A stretch of 64,000 bases of DNA from Sporosarcina psychrophila (GCF_001590685.1 NZ_CP014616.1:2541001-2605000), one strand, 5' to 3'; positions 29,217-37,470 are shown, counted from the first letter of the stretch. A program made the numbers and translations. The notes: generated by a model from the letters alone, not told the origin.

Positions 29217-29390
29217 TTTGTCTATGAAAATACCTGTCCATATTCACACGCTTCAAATGATGACACATTTTGACCTATGTATCGTTGCCCTGTGACCTGT
29301 TATCTAGTCAGAGCAATCTATACAGATTTTAAGTGTGTTTCATCATGGATTATCAATGAACAGTACGCTAAGGTACTTAGACCTGCTCGT
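29217..29390. repeat. Diverged island repeat, copy A
   Basis: About 170 bp similar to 33450-33615. Shared blocks in order include CTATGAAAA, CCTGTCCATATTCAC, GATGACAC, TTGACCTATGTA, GTTTCATCA and TTATCAATGA. It has no gene of its own. Confidence 0.6.
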
Positions 29391-29473
29391 TTCGCATCAA
29401 GTAACAGAACAAAAAAAAGAACGCACCTAAATAGTGCGTTCCATCCATCCAACTATATAATATTTAATTGCTG

Positions 29474-30451
29474 TTATTCATCTTCACTTGAAGGATTATG
29501 TTCAATTAAAAGGTCACTACCTATTTCTAATAATCCTTGAATATCTTCTATGTTAGGTAATACTAAAGTTTCTTCATTTTCATCTGCAGATAGGTCATCT
29601 GATGAGTCTTGTTTATCAATCTCTACCTTAGTACCTTTTATCATTAAGTTAGCCATTCTTTCAAATGCCATTTGACATCTTGTGTGTTCCTCTGAGTCAT
29701 CAGCAGTATCATTTGCGCCCAAAACTCTTTTTACTGCATAATTCTTAATTACCAATTGGTTTGCTTTCATGTTCTCTACTATCAATCTCCGAGCATCCTC
29801 TTCAATATCTAATTCATCTTCTCTAAGTTTATCTTCAATGATAATCTTTACCCATTTAGTAACCTCTGAAATAAATAATGCCATCATTTTAAAGTCAGTA
29901 AGATTGTCCAAAGCGACTTGATACCATTCAGAACCTTTATCAAAACCTACTAACTTAACTTTCCTAGTATCATTCATTACAATAGAAAAAATAAGATTTA
30001 ATTGTTTTGTAAATTCTGCTACATCATCAAAGTATTCATATTGCGGTAATTTAACTCCATATATGTAGTTATAACCACCTTGACTAGTTCTAGATAGTGA
30101 TTCAACGTGAAATAGCAAATCAAGTTTACTAAGTATAGATTTTAGCGCGCCATCGAATTCACTAAATTCAGTATTTGTATATGCATCTTTGTTCTGTTTC
30201 AATGTGGTCATTTCTGCACGAAAATAATTGGCTATTCCTGCCTCAGTAATTTTCTCTTGTATTGAATCTATTAGTAGTGCATCAACTTCCCTTTTCTTTT
30301 TATTATATTCAGAAACTTCAAGCTCATTACTCCGCCCATGAGAACCATTGTTGTTTTCCGATTTTGAATCTAAGTATCTTTCTTGTTTCTTGAAAGCAAT
30401 AATTTCATTTTTCACTTCAATAAGGTAACTTTCTATTTTTAAAAATCTCAA
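29474..30451 (-). CDS. Unrecognised island protein, 325 residues
   Basis: A soluble, mostly helical protein. The N terminus has a charged region with a Ser/Asn-rich patch (residues 28-42), the middle contains VESLSRTSQGGYNYIYGVKLP, and the C-terminal tail is strongly acidic (SSDDLSADENEETLVLPNIE). No known motif was recognised. The start is TTG with site AAGAGGGC. It lies between the recombinase and the HEPN paralogue at 30650, on the same strand but with its own gaps. Codon use and A+T content match other cargo genes. Confidence 0.75.
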   Translation of the reverse strand: MRFLKIESYLIEVKNEIIAFKKQERYLDSKSENNNGSHGRSNELEVSEYNKKKREVDALLIDSIQEKITEAGIANYFRAEMTTLKQNKDAYTNTEFSEFDGALKSILSKLDLLFHVESLSRTSQGGYNYIYGVKLPQYEYFDDVAEFTKQLNLIFSIVMNDTRKVKLVGFDKGSEWYQVALDNLTDFKMMALFISEVTKWVKIIIEDKLREDELDIEEDARRLIVENMKANQLVIKNYAVKRVLGANDTADDSEEHTRCQMAFERMANLMIKGTKVEIDKQDSSDDLSADENEETLVLPNIEDIQGLLEIGSDLLIEHNPSSEDE

Positions 30452-30608
30452 AATCTATGCCCTCTTTTCTTTTGTATAACTAAACACAAAAATCCTATAT
30501 TCACTAAGTACTATATCATAAACTAATTGAATATTTATCCATATATAAATCTCTTTTTACACCCCGACATGCTTTAAAGCTCTAAACGTCTGATTGATAT
30601 AGGAATAA

Positions 30609-30632
30609 GCGATAGAGCAATTACTCTAACGC
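30609..30632 (-). terminator. Island-type terminator after the HEPN gene at 30650
   Basis: GCGATAGAGC pairs with ACTCTAACGC apart from one mismatch, followed by T-rich sequence on the minus strand. It belongs to the set of related hairpins seen also near 31701, 31968, 33714 and 35702. Confidence 0.6.
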
Positions 30633-30649
30633 CTGCTATAATGCTCTAT

Positions 30650-31561
30650 TTAATTAGTAGATGTATTTTCATGCGCCTTGTAAGTTTCAACTAAAAATAC
30701 AATATTTGTTGCACATAAGTTCAAAGAATATTGAACTACCGTGATAGTAACATCGTCTATTAGGATACCACTGCCGTGGGAATATCTATTTCTCATGGTT
30801 GGTAATCCACTTTCTAAGCAACTTCTAACACCACCAAAATGTGCTTGTAATGAACTTGGAATAAATTGATTATCGAATAAATTTTTAACCAATGTACTTG
30901 ATGTATCTTTTTGTTTATATACGTACCCGAGTTTGTCACAAATGATTTTCATTGTACTTTCAAATGCTTTACCTGCATTTGTAATTGCATTTTCTAGATT
31001 CCCATTTTTGTAATCAGAATATGCTTGTAAAAAGTCTTCCGAAGCGCTTTGGAATCCATTTTCATGTAGTAGTTTAATACTTTTAACCACTACTTCTTGA
31101 TGAATAAACTTATTATCCATTCGGATTAACTTTCCTTCTACTAACTCATAACCTAAAGAACTTTCTAGCATTTTTTTATTTATTGCACTGATAGTGGCAT
31201 CTATCTTCTCGACGGTTCGTTTAGTGTCAGGGCTATCAAATTGCTTTTCATGTTCACTATACTCATACAATAAACCTAATAAAACTTGTACCATATACAG
31301 GGCTTCAAAATCATTACAACTCGATAGTTCTCTTTGTATTCTAGTTTCTGAATCAGCACCAACTAAGGTTGCTTTTCCAAACTCAATCGTTATTACTTTT
31401 TCAATTTTCCTCCAATACTCATACCCAAGATGGAGTTCGTCTATTAAGGCAAACACTAAACGAAAACATTGATTTCTAAATTTCTCGTTTACAACCTCAT
31501 ACTGATAAACTTCATTTTCTTCCATTAATCCTAACTCTATTTTAAAATCGTGAAAACTCAA
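30650..31561 (-). CDS. STM4504/CBY_0614-like HEPN protein, paralogue 1
   Basis: A protein of about 303 residues. The C-terminal half carries NAGKAFESTMKIICDKLGY, IPSSLQAHFGGVRSCLESG and MRNRYSHGSG, an R-X4-H motif (Arg257, His262), followed by YSLNLCATNIVFLVE. This matches what I know of the STM4504/CBY_0614 family, which is linked to abortive infection. A longer frame begins at 31612, but AAAGGAG stands before the TTG at 31561, and homologues start at this point (TTG start, then SFHDFKIE). It is a clear paralogue of the gene at 34623. Role as a defence RNase is an inference from the motif. Confidence 0.75.
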   Translation of the reverse strand: MSFHDFKIELGLMEENEVYQYEVVNEKFRNQCFRLVFALIDELHLGYEYWRKIEKVITIEFGKATLVGADSETRIQRELSSCNDFEALYMVQVLLGLLYEYSEHEKQFDSPDTKRTVEKIDATISAINKKMLESSLGYELVEGKLIRMDNKFIHQEVVVKSIKLLHENGFQSASEDFLQAYSDYKNGNLENAITNAGKAFESTMKIICDKLGYVYKQKDTSSTLVKNLFDNQFIPSSLQAHFGGVRSCLESGLPTMRNRYSHGSGILIDDVTITVVQYSLNLCATNIVFLVETYKAHENTSTN

Positions 31562-31714
31562 TGCAATCGACTCCTTTGGATATACTTTACATATATCTAG
31601 AGGTATTATCAACTACTATTAATTAAAAATTCTTACTTCCCCATTTGAAGGGATTATTCACAGACATAATATCTACCACAAAGATGTTTTATATCTAAAA
31701 ACCGATAGAGCAAA

Positions 31715-31783
31715 CTACTCTTTCGGCAATATGAAATCATAGATTACATGGCTGTTATGCAAGTAACAATCTCCTATATCGTC
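31715..31783 (-). pseudogene. Remnant encoding the YLHNSHVIYDF peptide, copy 1
   Basis: On the minus strand the frame reads DDIGDCYLHNSHVIYDFILP, then KE and a stop. Two other copies (32074, 35812) keep the same peptide while several codons differ silently, so the part was under protein-level selection. No start codon is seen for this copy and a frame shift separates it from the upstream piece. A hairpin like the island terminators follows. Confidence 0.5.
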
Positions 31784-31857
31784 AATACACGCTCACAGGC
31801 TCCGTATATTCTTCTACGAGCTTGCTATGGTCGTAGAAGAATGATATGTATGCTAAC

Positions 31858-31965
31858 TCAAAGTTGAAGCGATTGAGCTTTCTGCATCGCCTGCCTGTAA
31901 CAGTGATTGGTTTCTGCTATTGGTTCACGGCTAATTGACCGTAGGTGACGCTTAGGTATACACAG
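31858..31965 (-). pseudogene. Remnant with PKRHL...AETNHCYR, copy A
   Basis: The minus-strand frame reads LCIPKRHLRSISREPIAETN, then HCYRQAMQKAQSLQL and a stop. The segment at 33602-33706 gives a related peptide (NVPQRHLHK; VAEINPCYRRR). No start codon here. I read it as part of a duplicated and decayed small gene. Confidence 0.4.
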
Positions 31966-32073
31966 GGGAAAGCGATAGAGTGACAGTTCTCCGCCTGCTA
32001 ATAGGTCTGCATACTTTTGTGCACCCCCTTCACATTGAAGGACTTAGAACAAATGCGTCATTGTTTGACGCTT

Positions 32074-32145
32074 TTAGGATTCCTTCTGCAGTAGGAAATC
32101 ATAGATTACATGGCTGTTGTGTAGATACAAGTCTTCTATATCATC
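32074..32145 (-). pseudogene. Remnant encoding the YLHNSHVIYDF peptide, copy 2
   Basis: Frame reads DDIEDLYLHNSHVIYDFLLQ, then KES and a stop. Same peptide as copies 1 and 3. The stop is followed by a small hairpin (GCGTCA/TGACGC). No start is visible for it. Confidence 0.5.
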
Positions 32146-32249
32146 ACTACACCAATATTTGTAAATGTGCTACACTGTACCAAAAGCTTGATTATTCAGT
32201 CGTTCAACTAACTGGGTAGGTATGTTGAACAAGAAGTTGGAGGGATAAC

Positions 32250-32903
32250 ATGATAAGAAATAAAGTGGCACTCATTAGTTCAATTGTTATTTTAGTTATA
32301 TGTTTGTATTTATATTTCCCGTTTCCTTATAATGTAATGATAGTAGCAAATACTACATTCATGTCGTTTCCAATCCGTAATCAAGATGGATATATATTGC
32401 TTGGTATAATGGGTTCCATTTTGTTTATAATCGCCATGATATTACTTGTCATTGGCATGAAGAAATATCACTTTCGAACAATAGTAATAGTTGTAATAGT
32501 ATATACATTTTTACCGAATCTTCTTATTACGATGTACCAAGAAACGTTAGCAAGTGGCATTATGGCAATTTCATACGATGGGAATGGCAAGTGCAATTTT
32601 GAAAATGTGGGAGAAGACTTATTAAATGGGGAATGTAACCTTGTATTACATAATCGAAGCAATGAAGCTGTGTCGTTCGAGTTGGAATTTTTAGATTCCC
32701 GTTTCATGAAAGATGAAGTGCGAATGGAATCGTTCATGAATTTAGCTAGTCCATATAGAATTACAATAGAAGCAAATAGAAAAAAGCCTATTCATTTGAA
32801 GGAATTACTCGAACTATCAGATGTTCCAAAACATATTGAAAGCGGAACATCGTTTGATATTCATTTTAAATTAATTGACGGGGAGACTACACGCACTTTA
32901 TAG
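32250..32903 (+). CDS. Unrecognised membrane protein with an outer domain
   Basis: A protein of 217 residues with three hydrophobic segments (VALISSIVILVICLYLYF; ILLGIMGSILFIIAMILLVI; TIVIVVIVYTFLPNLLI) and a C-terminal domain of about 110 residues, probably outside, with a CNFEN...GECNLVL cysteine pair and a beta-rich look. Good site TTGGAGGGATAAC before the ATG. It is one of three predicted island genes on the plus strand. No family was recognised. The position among defence-like genes makes an envelope or sensor role possible, but that is only a guess. Confidence 0.75.
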   Translation: MIRNKVALISSIVILVICLYLYFPFPYNVMIVANTTFMSFPIRNQDGYILLGIMGSILFIIAMILLVIGMKKYHFRTIVIVVIVYTFLPNLLITMYQETLASGIMAISYDGNGKCNFENVGEDLLNGECNLVLHNRSNEAVSFELEFLDSRFMKDEVRMESFMNLASPYRITIEANRKKPIHLKELLELSDVPKHIESGTSFDIHFKLIDGETTRTL

Positions 32904-33180
32904 TAGACGTTTATCTTTACTAAATAGAGAAAGTTACAATTTTTGAATGTCATTTTCAGCTTAACTCCTTATTAAAAATTTAAATTAAAATGAACGGTAT
33001 AAAGCATCATTGAACTAACTGGTAGCTTTAGTCCAATAAGAAGAAGACTTGCGTGCATGATTGAGTTTCATCTATGCAAGTCCTTTTTCATGCACTCACA
33101 TGCCCGTAAACGCTTCTGGAGCAACGATTAGACAACCTGTGTTGTGTGTGTATGTTTCCTATACTCCATCCTAAGTGCTC

Positions 33181-33357
33181 TCATGCTAATCGTTGCATTG
33201 AATCAACCTGTTCTAGCAATAAAGGTAATACAAGCTCCTGTGAAGTACTTGAAGGCTCTTGGAATACACTAAATAATTCCTCATAATGACCCAAATACAT
33301 ATCAGCTAAAGGCTCTCTATGCTCCATTACAGTAGCCTTTAGTTGCTTCTTCTCCAT
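33181..33357 (-). CDS. Small protein of 58 residues, uncertain
   Basis: MEKKQLKATVMEHREPLADM is followed by a hydrophilic, helical stretch (YLGHYEELFSVFQEP) and ends QRLA. A purine-rich stretch with GAGAGGTGG precedes the ATG. No family recognised and no partner gene is adjacent. It could be a real small gene or a chance frame in the repeat-rich gap. Confidence 0.35.
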   Translation of the reverse strand: MEKKQLKATVMEHREPLADMYLGHYEELFSVFQEPSSTSQELVLPLLLEQVDSMQRLA

Positions 33358-33449
33358 GTCCCCCCCTGCCACCTCTCTTCCATTTAGCTTCCAATGACCT
33401 CATATACTTCAAGAAGCTTCTTAAGCACTATCGTGAAGACCTATATTCC

Positions 33450-33615
33450 TCTATGAAAACGCCTGTCCATATTCACTAGCGTTAAGTGATGACACTAATT
33501 GACCTATGTAAAGCTGCTAGATGTCCATTTGACCCTTTCCCGGAGTCTATGCAAGATTAGGTATGTTTCATCAAGTCTTATCAATGACTGCATGTTTGCG
33601 GTCAATAGACCTTAT
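33450..33615. repeat. Diverged island repeat, copy B
   Basis: Partner of 29217-29390; see the shared blocks there. It runs directly into the decayed piece at 33602-33706, so it may be part of one larger repeated module. Confidence 0.6.
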
Positions 33616-33706
33616 CGGCTCGCCTGCGGTAACAGGGATTGATTTCTGCTACTGATACACGCACTATCTTGTGAAGGTGACGTTGAGGTACATTCAGGAC
33701 ATACAT
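33602..33706 (-). pseudogene. Remnant with PQRHL...AEINPCYR, copy B
   Basis: An ATG-led frame of 34 codons, beginning MYVLNVPQRHLHKIVRVSVA and ending RRRADKVY. Similar to 31858-31965 at the peptide level. It lies just downstream of the perfect terminator at 33706-33735, so it may not be expressed. Confidence 0.4.
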
Positions 33707-33735
33707 AAAAAAACGATAGAGTGATGACTCTATCG
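33706..33735 (-). terminator. Perfect island-type terminator
   Basis: CGATAGAGT and ACTCTATCG form a perfect 9-bp stem with a 4-base loop, followed by seven T on the minus strand. It ends the transcript from the HEPN gene at 33965. Confidence 0.85.
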
Positions 33736-33960
33736 CCTGCTAGGGATTTTGATTGAACTCATTTGAATCAATTCTTCAATTGTTATATTTGATTTTTCCA
33801 TCAGCTCCAAGAACTCCTTAGTACCTCCAACACGAATTGGATGTTCCATTAGGTGTTTATAAAACCAACTTTCATCTTCATATATAATCTTAGCGACCTC
33901 TACAGCAAACTTTTCTAAATGAGCAATATAGTTTTCTATAAACTTTTCCCCGAGAACAAT
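33730..33960 (-). pseudogene. Start-less reading frame after a HEPN gene
   Basis: A frame of 76 codons with a protein-like composition (FIENYIAHLEKFAVEVAKII; IRVGGTKEFLELMEKS). It has no ATG, GTG or TTG in its first 40 codons and begins right after the HEPN gene stop, in another frame. Either it is the broken 3' end of a formerly longer gene, or it starts at an ATT. It ends inside the terminator. Confidence 0.45.
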
Positions 33961-33964
33961 ATGG

Positions 33965-34552
33965 TTATCTTTTATTTAAAAAATCATATTTTGATTGCAA
34001 CTGCTCAATATCAACTTTTTCTTTACCTTTAACCTCGCCTTTATTATGAACAAATTTATTCCTAATCCAATTCATGTTATTAACGTATTCAATTCCCTCT
34101 AAGTACTTTAACTTTTTGTACCCATTATTTACTAAAACTATTTTCGCTGTGTTTAAATCGCTTTTCTTATCTTCACTCTTCTTAAGTGCATCAAATTTCT
34201 TTTTTAATTTCACATCCAAATGAACAGGATATGTAAAGATATTTTCTATAAAGGAACATAGCGTTATTAACAATGATGGTCTGATTAAATTCTGAAAAGA
34301 TTCATATTTCTTTTTCTCACTAAGTTCGTGGAGCATTTCGATAGTAAATAGTTCCTCTTTAAATTCGTGGTTTCTTTCGGAAGTAATTTGCCCCCTTTTA
34401 TTTCCACCTAAAGTTCCTTCTAACTTCTCGTTGAAAGTGTTTTCGATGAAGAGATTTAATTTCCTGAAGTATTGTAAGTTATCTAATCTTGGATAGGAAT
34501 CTATAGCCATTTGTAACTTTAAACTAGCAATTGATTCATGAATGTCCTCCAT
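33965..34552 (-). CDS. Small HEPN-like protein
   Basis: A protein of 195 residues, all helical. Near the C-terminus is NNMNWIRNKFVHNKGEV, an R-X4-H motif (Arg164, His169) in the setting typical of HEPN domains (NxxRNxxVH). The middle part has LIRPSLLITLCSFIENIF, a helix that often packs in such dimers. Site AATGAGGAT before the ATG. It follows the HEPN paralogue at 34623 by 70 bp on the same strand, so the two may be one transcript that ends at 33706. Function as an RNase is an inference. Confidence 0.6.
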   Translation of the reverse strand: MEDIHESIASLKLQMAIDSYPRLDNLQYFRKLNLFIENTFNEKLEGTLGGNKRGQITSERNHEFKEELFTIEMLHELSEKKKYESFQNLIRPSLLITLCSFIENIFTYPVHLDVKLKKKFDALKKSEDKKSDLNTAKIVLVNNGYKKLKYLEGIEYVNNMNWIRNKFVHNKGEVKGKEKVDIEQLQSKYDFLNKR

Positions 34553-34622
34553 AAAAATCCTCTCATTTTCTTAGCTACGATACTCACAATGTATATTATA
34601 TCCATATAAAAAGCACACCAAA

Positions 34623-35549
34623 TTAATGACGAGCCATTTCTTTATATCTCTCAACTAAAAATACAATATTTGAAGCACATAGATTCAGAGTATATCGAAC
34701 AATAGAATCATCTACCTCTAATACAAATTCTCCCTGTCCATGCCCGCCATTCTTATTTCTCAACACATGAGCGCTATTCTCAAGCGCTTGTTTCAAACCT
34801 TGAATATGGTTTTGCATGTATGATGGTATTAGCTCATTATCAATAAGATGCTTTATTAAGGTATTGGCTGTATCTCTCTGTTCATCATAATTATATCCAT
34901 TCTTAGAACAAATTGTTTTCATCGTACTTTCAAACGCTTTACCTGCGTTTACAACAGCATCCTTGTAATCACACTGTTTATAGTGTTCGTGCGCTTTGAG
35001 AAACTCATCTGAAACAGATGTAAATGATTCATCAACCAACAAATTAATTGCTCTAATCACTACTTCTGAATGGATAAATTGATTATCAATGCGTACTAAT
35101 TGATTGGTTACTATTTCATATCCTAATGAATTATGTTTAAATTTCTGATTGATTTTATCAAACGCAACTGAACAATCATTCTCATACTCTGGATGTTTAA
35201 GAGCATAAGTGTAATGATAATGAATCAGCAAATCAATAATATCAATTGCTTGTCTATCATCACACTCTAAGAAATATGACATTACACACTGAACATCAAA
35301 CGGTAGACCAGTCAATCCATCACTCAACTTTGTGTAATTCAACAATCCCATTTCAATTTTTATTTCATCTGCTACCTCATTCCAAAAAGCACTACTTTTA
35401 GTTATTGTTCTATATTCAAAATGAGAGAAGACCTTTGTAATGATATTGATAAATTGATTCCTAAATTCAATTGGTATCTCATCATAATTATAAATATCAG
35501 ATGTGATTACAATGCCATGTCTTCTTGAATAAACTTCAAAGTTTGCCAA
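34623..35549 (-). CDS. STM4504/CBY_0614-like HEPN protein, paralogue 2
   Basis: A protein of about 308 residues. After the TTG start the N terminus reads ANFEVYSRRHGI, close to the family pattern. The C-terminal half has NAGKAFESTMKTICSKNGYN, IPSYMQNHIQGLKQALE and LRNKNGGHGQG, an R-X5-H motif (Arg264, His270), then YTLNLCASNIVFLVERY. Large parts match the gene at 30650. AAGGGG stands before the TTG; a longer frame from 35582 is less likely. First gene of a likely two-gene unit with the small HEPN protein. Confidence 0.78.
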   Translation of the reverse strand: MANFEVYSRRHGIVITSDIYNYDEIPIEFRNQFINIITKVFSHFEYRTITKSSAFWNEVADEIKIEMGLLNYTKLSDGLTGLPFDVQCVMSYFLECDDRQAIDIIDLLIHYHYTYALKHPEYENDCSVAFDKINQKFKHNSLGYEIVTNQLVRIDNQFIHSEVVIRAINLLVDESFTSVSDEFLKAHEHYKQCDYKDAVVNAGKAFESTMKTICSKNGYNYDEQRDTANTLIKHLIDNELIPSYMQNHIQGLKQALENSAHVLRNKNGGHGQGEFVLEVDDSIVRYTLNLCASNIVFLVERYKEMARH

Positions 35550-35696
35550 AACAAAACACCCCTTTTTATAGAAGCTTATCAATTTAATGATGCTTTAGCA
35601 AACAGTAATTTGCTACTAAACAACCATTCTCCAATTAACACTCACCTATATAATTAAGACATGCTTTGACTTAACTTTCAAATGTCTGATAGGTCT

Positions 35697-35723
35697 AAAA
35701 AGCGATAGAGTGATGACTCTACC
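35697..35723 (-). terminator. Island-type terminator
   Basis: GATAGAGT/ACTCTACC with one G-U pair and a T-run on the minus strand. It follows the third YLHNSHVIYDF copy and stands about 150 bp upstream of the HEPN paralogue 2 start. Confidence 0.65.
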
Positions 35724-35811
35724 ACCTGTTATAGACCTCCTCAATTTTGAGAAGATGTTCACTCCTGACTTTTCAGTAGCGAGATTTCATCTCTCCGCCT
35801 GCTGTTGGCGC

Positions 35812-35880
35812 TTAAGCTTCCTTTGCTAGCAGGAAATCATAGATTACATGGCTGTTGTGCAAGTACCAATTCTCTATCCC
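35812..35880 (-). pseudogene. Remnant encoding the YLHNSHVIYDF peptide, copy 3
   Basis: Frame reads GIENWYLHNSHVIYDFLLAK, then EA and a stop. Just upstream, in the same frame, EPVSL is cut by a TAG stop. A similar piece (EPVSVY) precedes copy 1. The terminator at 35697 follows. Confidence 0.5.
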
Positions 35881-36093
35881 CTACAAGCTCACAGGCTCGC
35901 TAAATACTTCTAGGGCTTAATAAGATTACTAATGTAAGTTAAGTGGTTTAACCCTTAACGTCTGCGATAACGCCCAATCTCATTTGTTGCATATTTCCTA
36001 TTTTTCTACCAACTCACATTTTACTATGTTATGATTTCTTAGTAGATAGAATTTCCAGTTAGTTAATATTCTCATAGAATAGGGGGAGTAAAC

Positions 36094-36291
36094 TTGAAAT
36101 GTTCAGAGTGTGAGAAAGAAAACAATTCTTATATGTCTAAATGCAAATATTGTGGAAATCGGTTTACACCATTAAATAATGATAAAAGAGAACTAAAATA
36201 TTGTGAGTGCGGTTCCCCTGTCCCTGTTACTAACGGAAGAGGTTACTGTGTCAATTGTAAGGAAGAAGTATCTAGTTATGAGTTGTATTAA
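36094..36291 (+). CDS. Small zinc-ribbon protein
   Basis: A 65-residue protein with four metal-binding-type cysteine pairs: KCSECEK, CKYCGN, YCECGS and YCVNCKEE. It starts at TTG with the site AGGGGGAG. Two zinc ribbons fill almost the whole length. The role is unknown; such small ribbons bind nucleic acid or proteins. Neighbour at 36673 also starts with paired cysteines. Confidence 0.65.
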   Translation: MKCSECEKENNSYMSKCKYCGNRFTPLNNDKRELKYCECGSPVPVTNGRGYCVNCKEEVSSYELY

Positions 36292-36672
36292 AGTGAATAT
36301 CTTTAACTTTTCAACAATCTAAACACAATAATCATCACACATCAATATAGAAACTTGTGCGTATAAATCTTTTAGAAACAAGCCCATTGTTATGCTTCCT
36401 AAATCGCTCCTGTAGCTTTGTATCAACGATTAGACAACATGAGTGAATGATTTCTCAGCTACCTTCACAGCACACCAAGACTCTTAAAACGCTTTTAAGA
36501 GCTAGTTACAATATCCCCAAGTACGCTAGGACCTTATCTCATCTCCTGTGTCAGAAATTAACCTCACTTGTTGTACTTTTCTCCTCTATTATCAAAGCAA
36601 CACTTTAGTATGATATGATTTCTTAGTAGTCAAAAATTTCAATCACCCAAGAAAAGGGCAGGAGGTTTACTA
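36292..36672. other. Gap with a partial copy of a small-gene tail
   Basis: About 380 bp. On the minus strand near 36430-36470 it encodes EKSFTHVV followed by a stop, matching the tail EESFSKVV of the small gene at 37471. The start of this copy is lost. A sequence near 36601-36640 (CTTTAGTATGATATGATTTC) repeats that at about 36020-36045, before the two plus-strand genes, and may be a shared promoter area. Confidence 0.4.
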
Positions 36673-36675
36673 TTG

Positions 36676-37305
36676 ATGTTTGAATCTTTGTATCAAGGAA
36701 AAAAAGATTGGTCACTTGATAATGAAATTGTAGATAGGAGAAAATGTGAATGTGGCAAAGGTGAAATTATTTATTTCGAAAGAATATACTCTTCTGAAAA
36801 GACACTCAGACCCAATAAAACTTTTTCAAGTTCTGTTACAAAATGTGATAATTGTTCTAGAATTAAGAAAGAACACAAAGATTTTTGTACACAGTTAAAT
36901 GAAAAATACTCCAACAAATTAGAAAAGCTTACAAATAGCATAAAAATCGCTAATACCGAATTGAAAAAGTTTTTTATTGAACGTGAATTAAGAAGAATAC
37001 CAATAAAAACAAAGAAAGAATTATTGGAGTTTCTTGAGAAAGTCCGTTTAAACAGTTATGGAGCTACATCGACTTTTTATAAAAATACAAGAGGGCAAGA
37101 TGCAGAGGAGATACTAATAAATAAAATAGACGAAAAAGGGTTTCCTTTTATTTCTATTTTGTATAAGTATAGCAAAATACCCATACCCATAGATGTTAAA
37201 AGACAATTAGATATATTAGAAGATTTATATAATGAAGATTCAGCTATAAAGAAGGAAATAGACAGGAAAGTAAAGGAAAATCTGGTAGATTTAAGTAGAT
37301 GTTAA
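36676..37305 (+). CDS. Unrecognised protein with an N-terminal Cys cluster
   Basis: A protein of 209 residues. Cysteines in RKCECGKGE and TKCDNCSRI may bind zinc near the N terminus; a Lys-rich helical region follows (LEKLTNSIKIANTELKKFF) and then a second helical part. No family recognised. GGAGG stands 10 bases before the ATG; a TTG one codon earlier is also possible. The stretch before this gene resembles the one before the zinc-ribbon gene at 36094, so the two may share control. Confidence 0.65.
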   Translation: MFESLYQGKKDWSLDNEIVDRRKCECGKGEIIYFERIYSSEKTLRPNKTFSSSVTKCDNCSRIKKEHKDFCTQLNEKYSNKLEKLTNSIKIANTELKKFFIERELRRIPIKTKKELLEFLEKVRLNSYGATSTFYKNTRGQDAEEILINKIDEKGFPFISILYKYSKIPIPIDVKRQLDILEDLYNEDSAIKKEIDRKVKENLVDLSRC

Positions 37306-37470
37306 AACAGATTCCACTAAGAGAGATTTATGGCGCTACTCTCTACTTTTCAACTATCAAAAAATATCCACCTCATATCAATTAAGGGCTTGTTAGTGTG
37401 ATTAATCCCTCATAAGAGCAAGTCCTTTTTTTATGCTCTCGCACGCCCACAGACAGCTCTGTAACAACGA

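Noticed and set aside
31980..32219. Plus-strand frame of 79 codons in the island
   Set aside because: It runs opposite to the repeated YLHNSHVIYDF remnant and arises from that repeat; no ribosome site.
33965..33985. Slippery heptamer TTTTTTA at the end of the small HEPN gene as a programmed frameshift
   Set aside because: The -1 frame meets a TAA almost at once, and the following frame is in +1, where a TAA overlaps the slip site.
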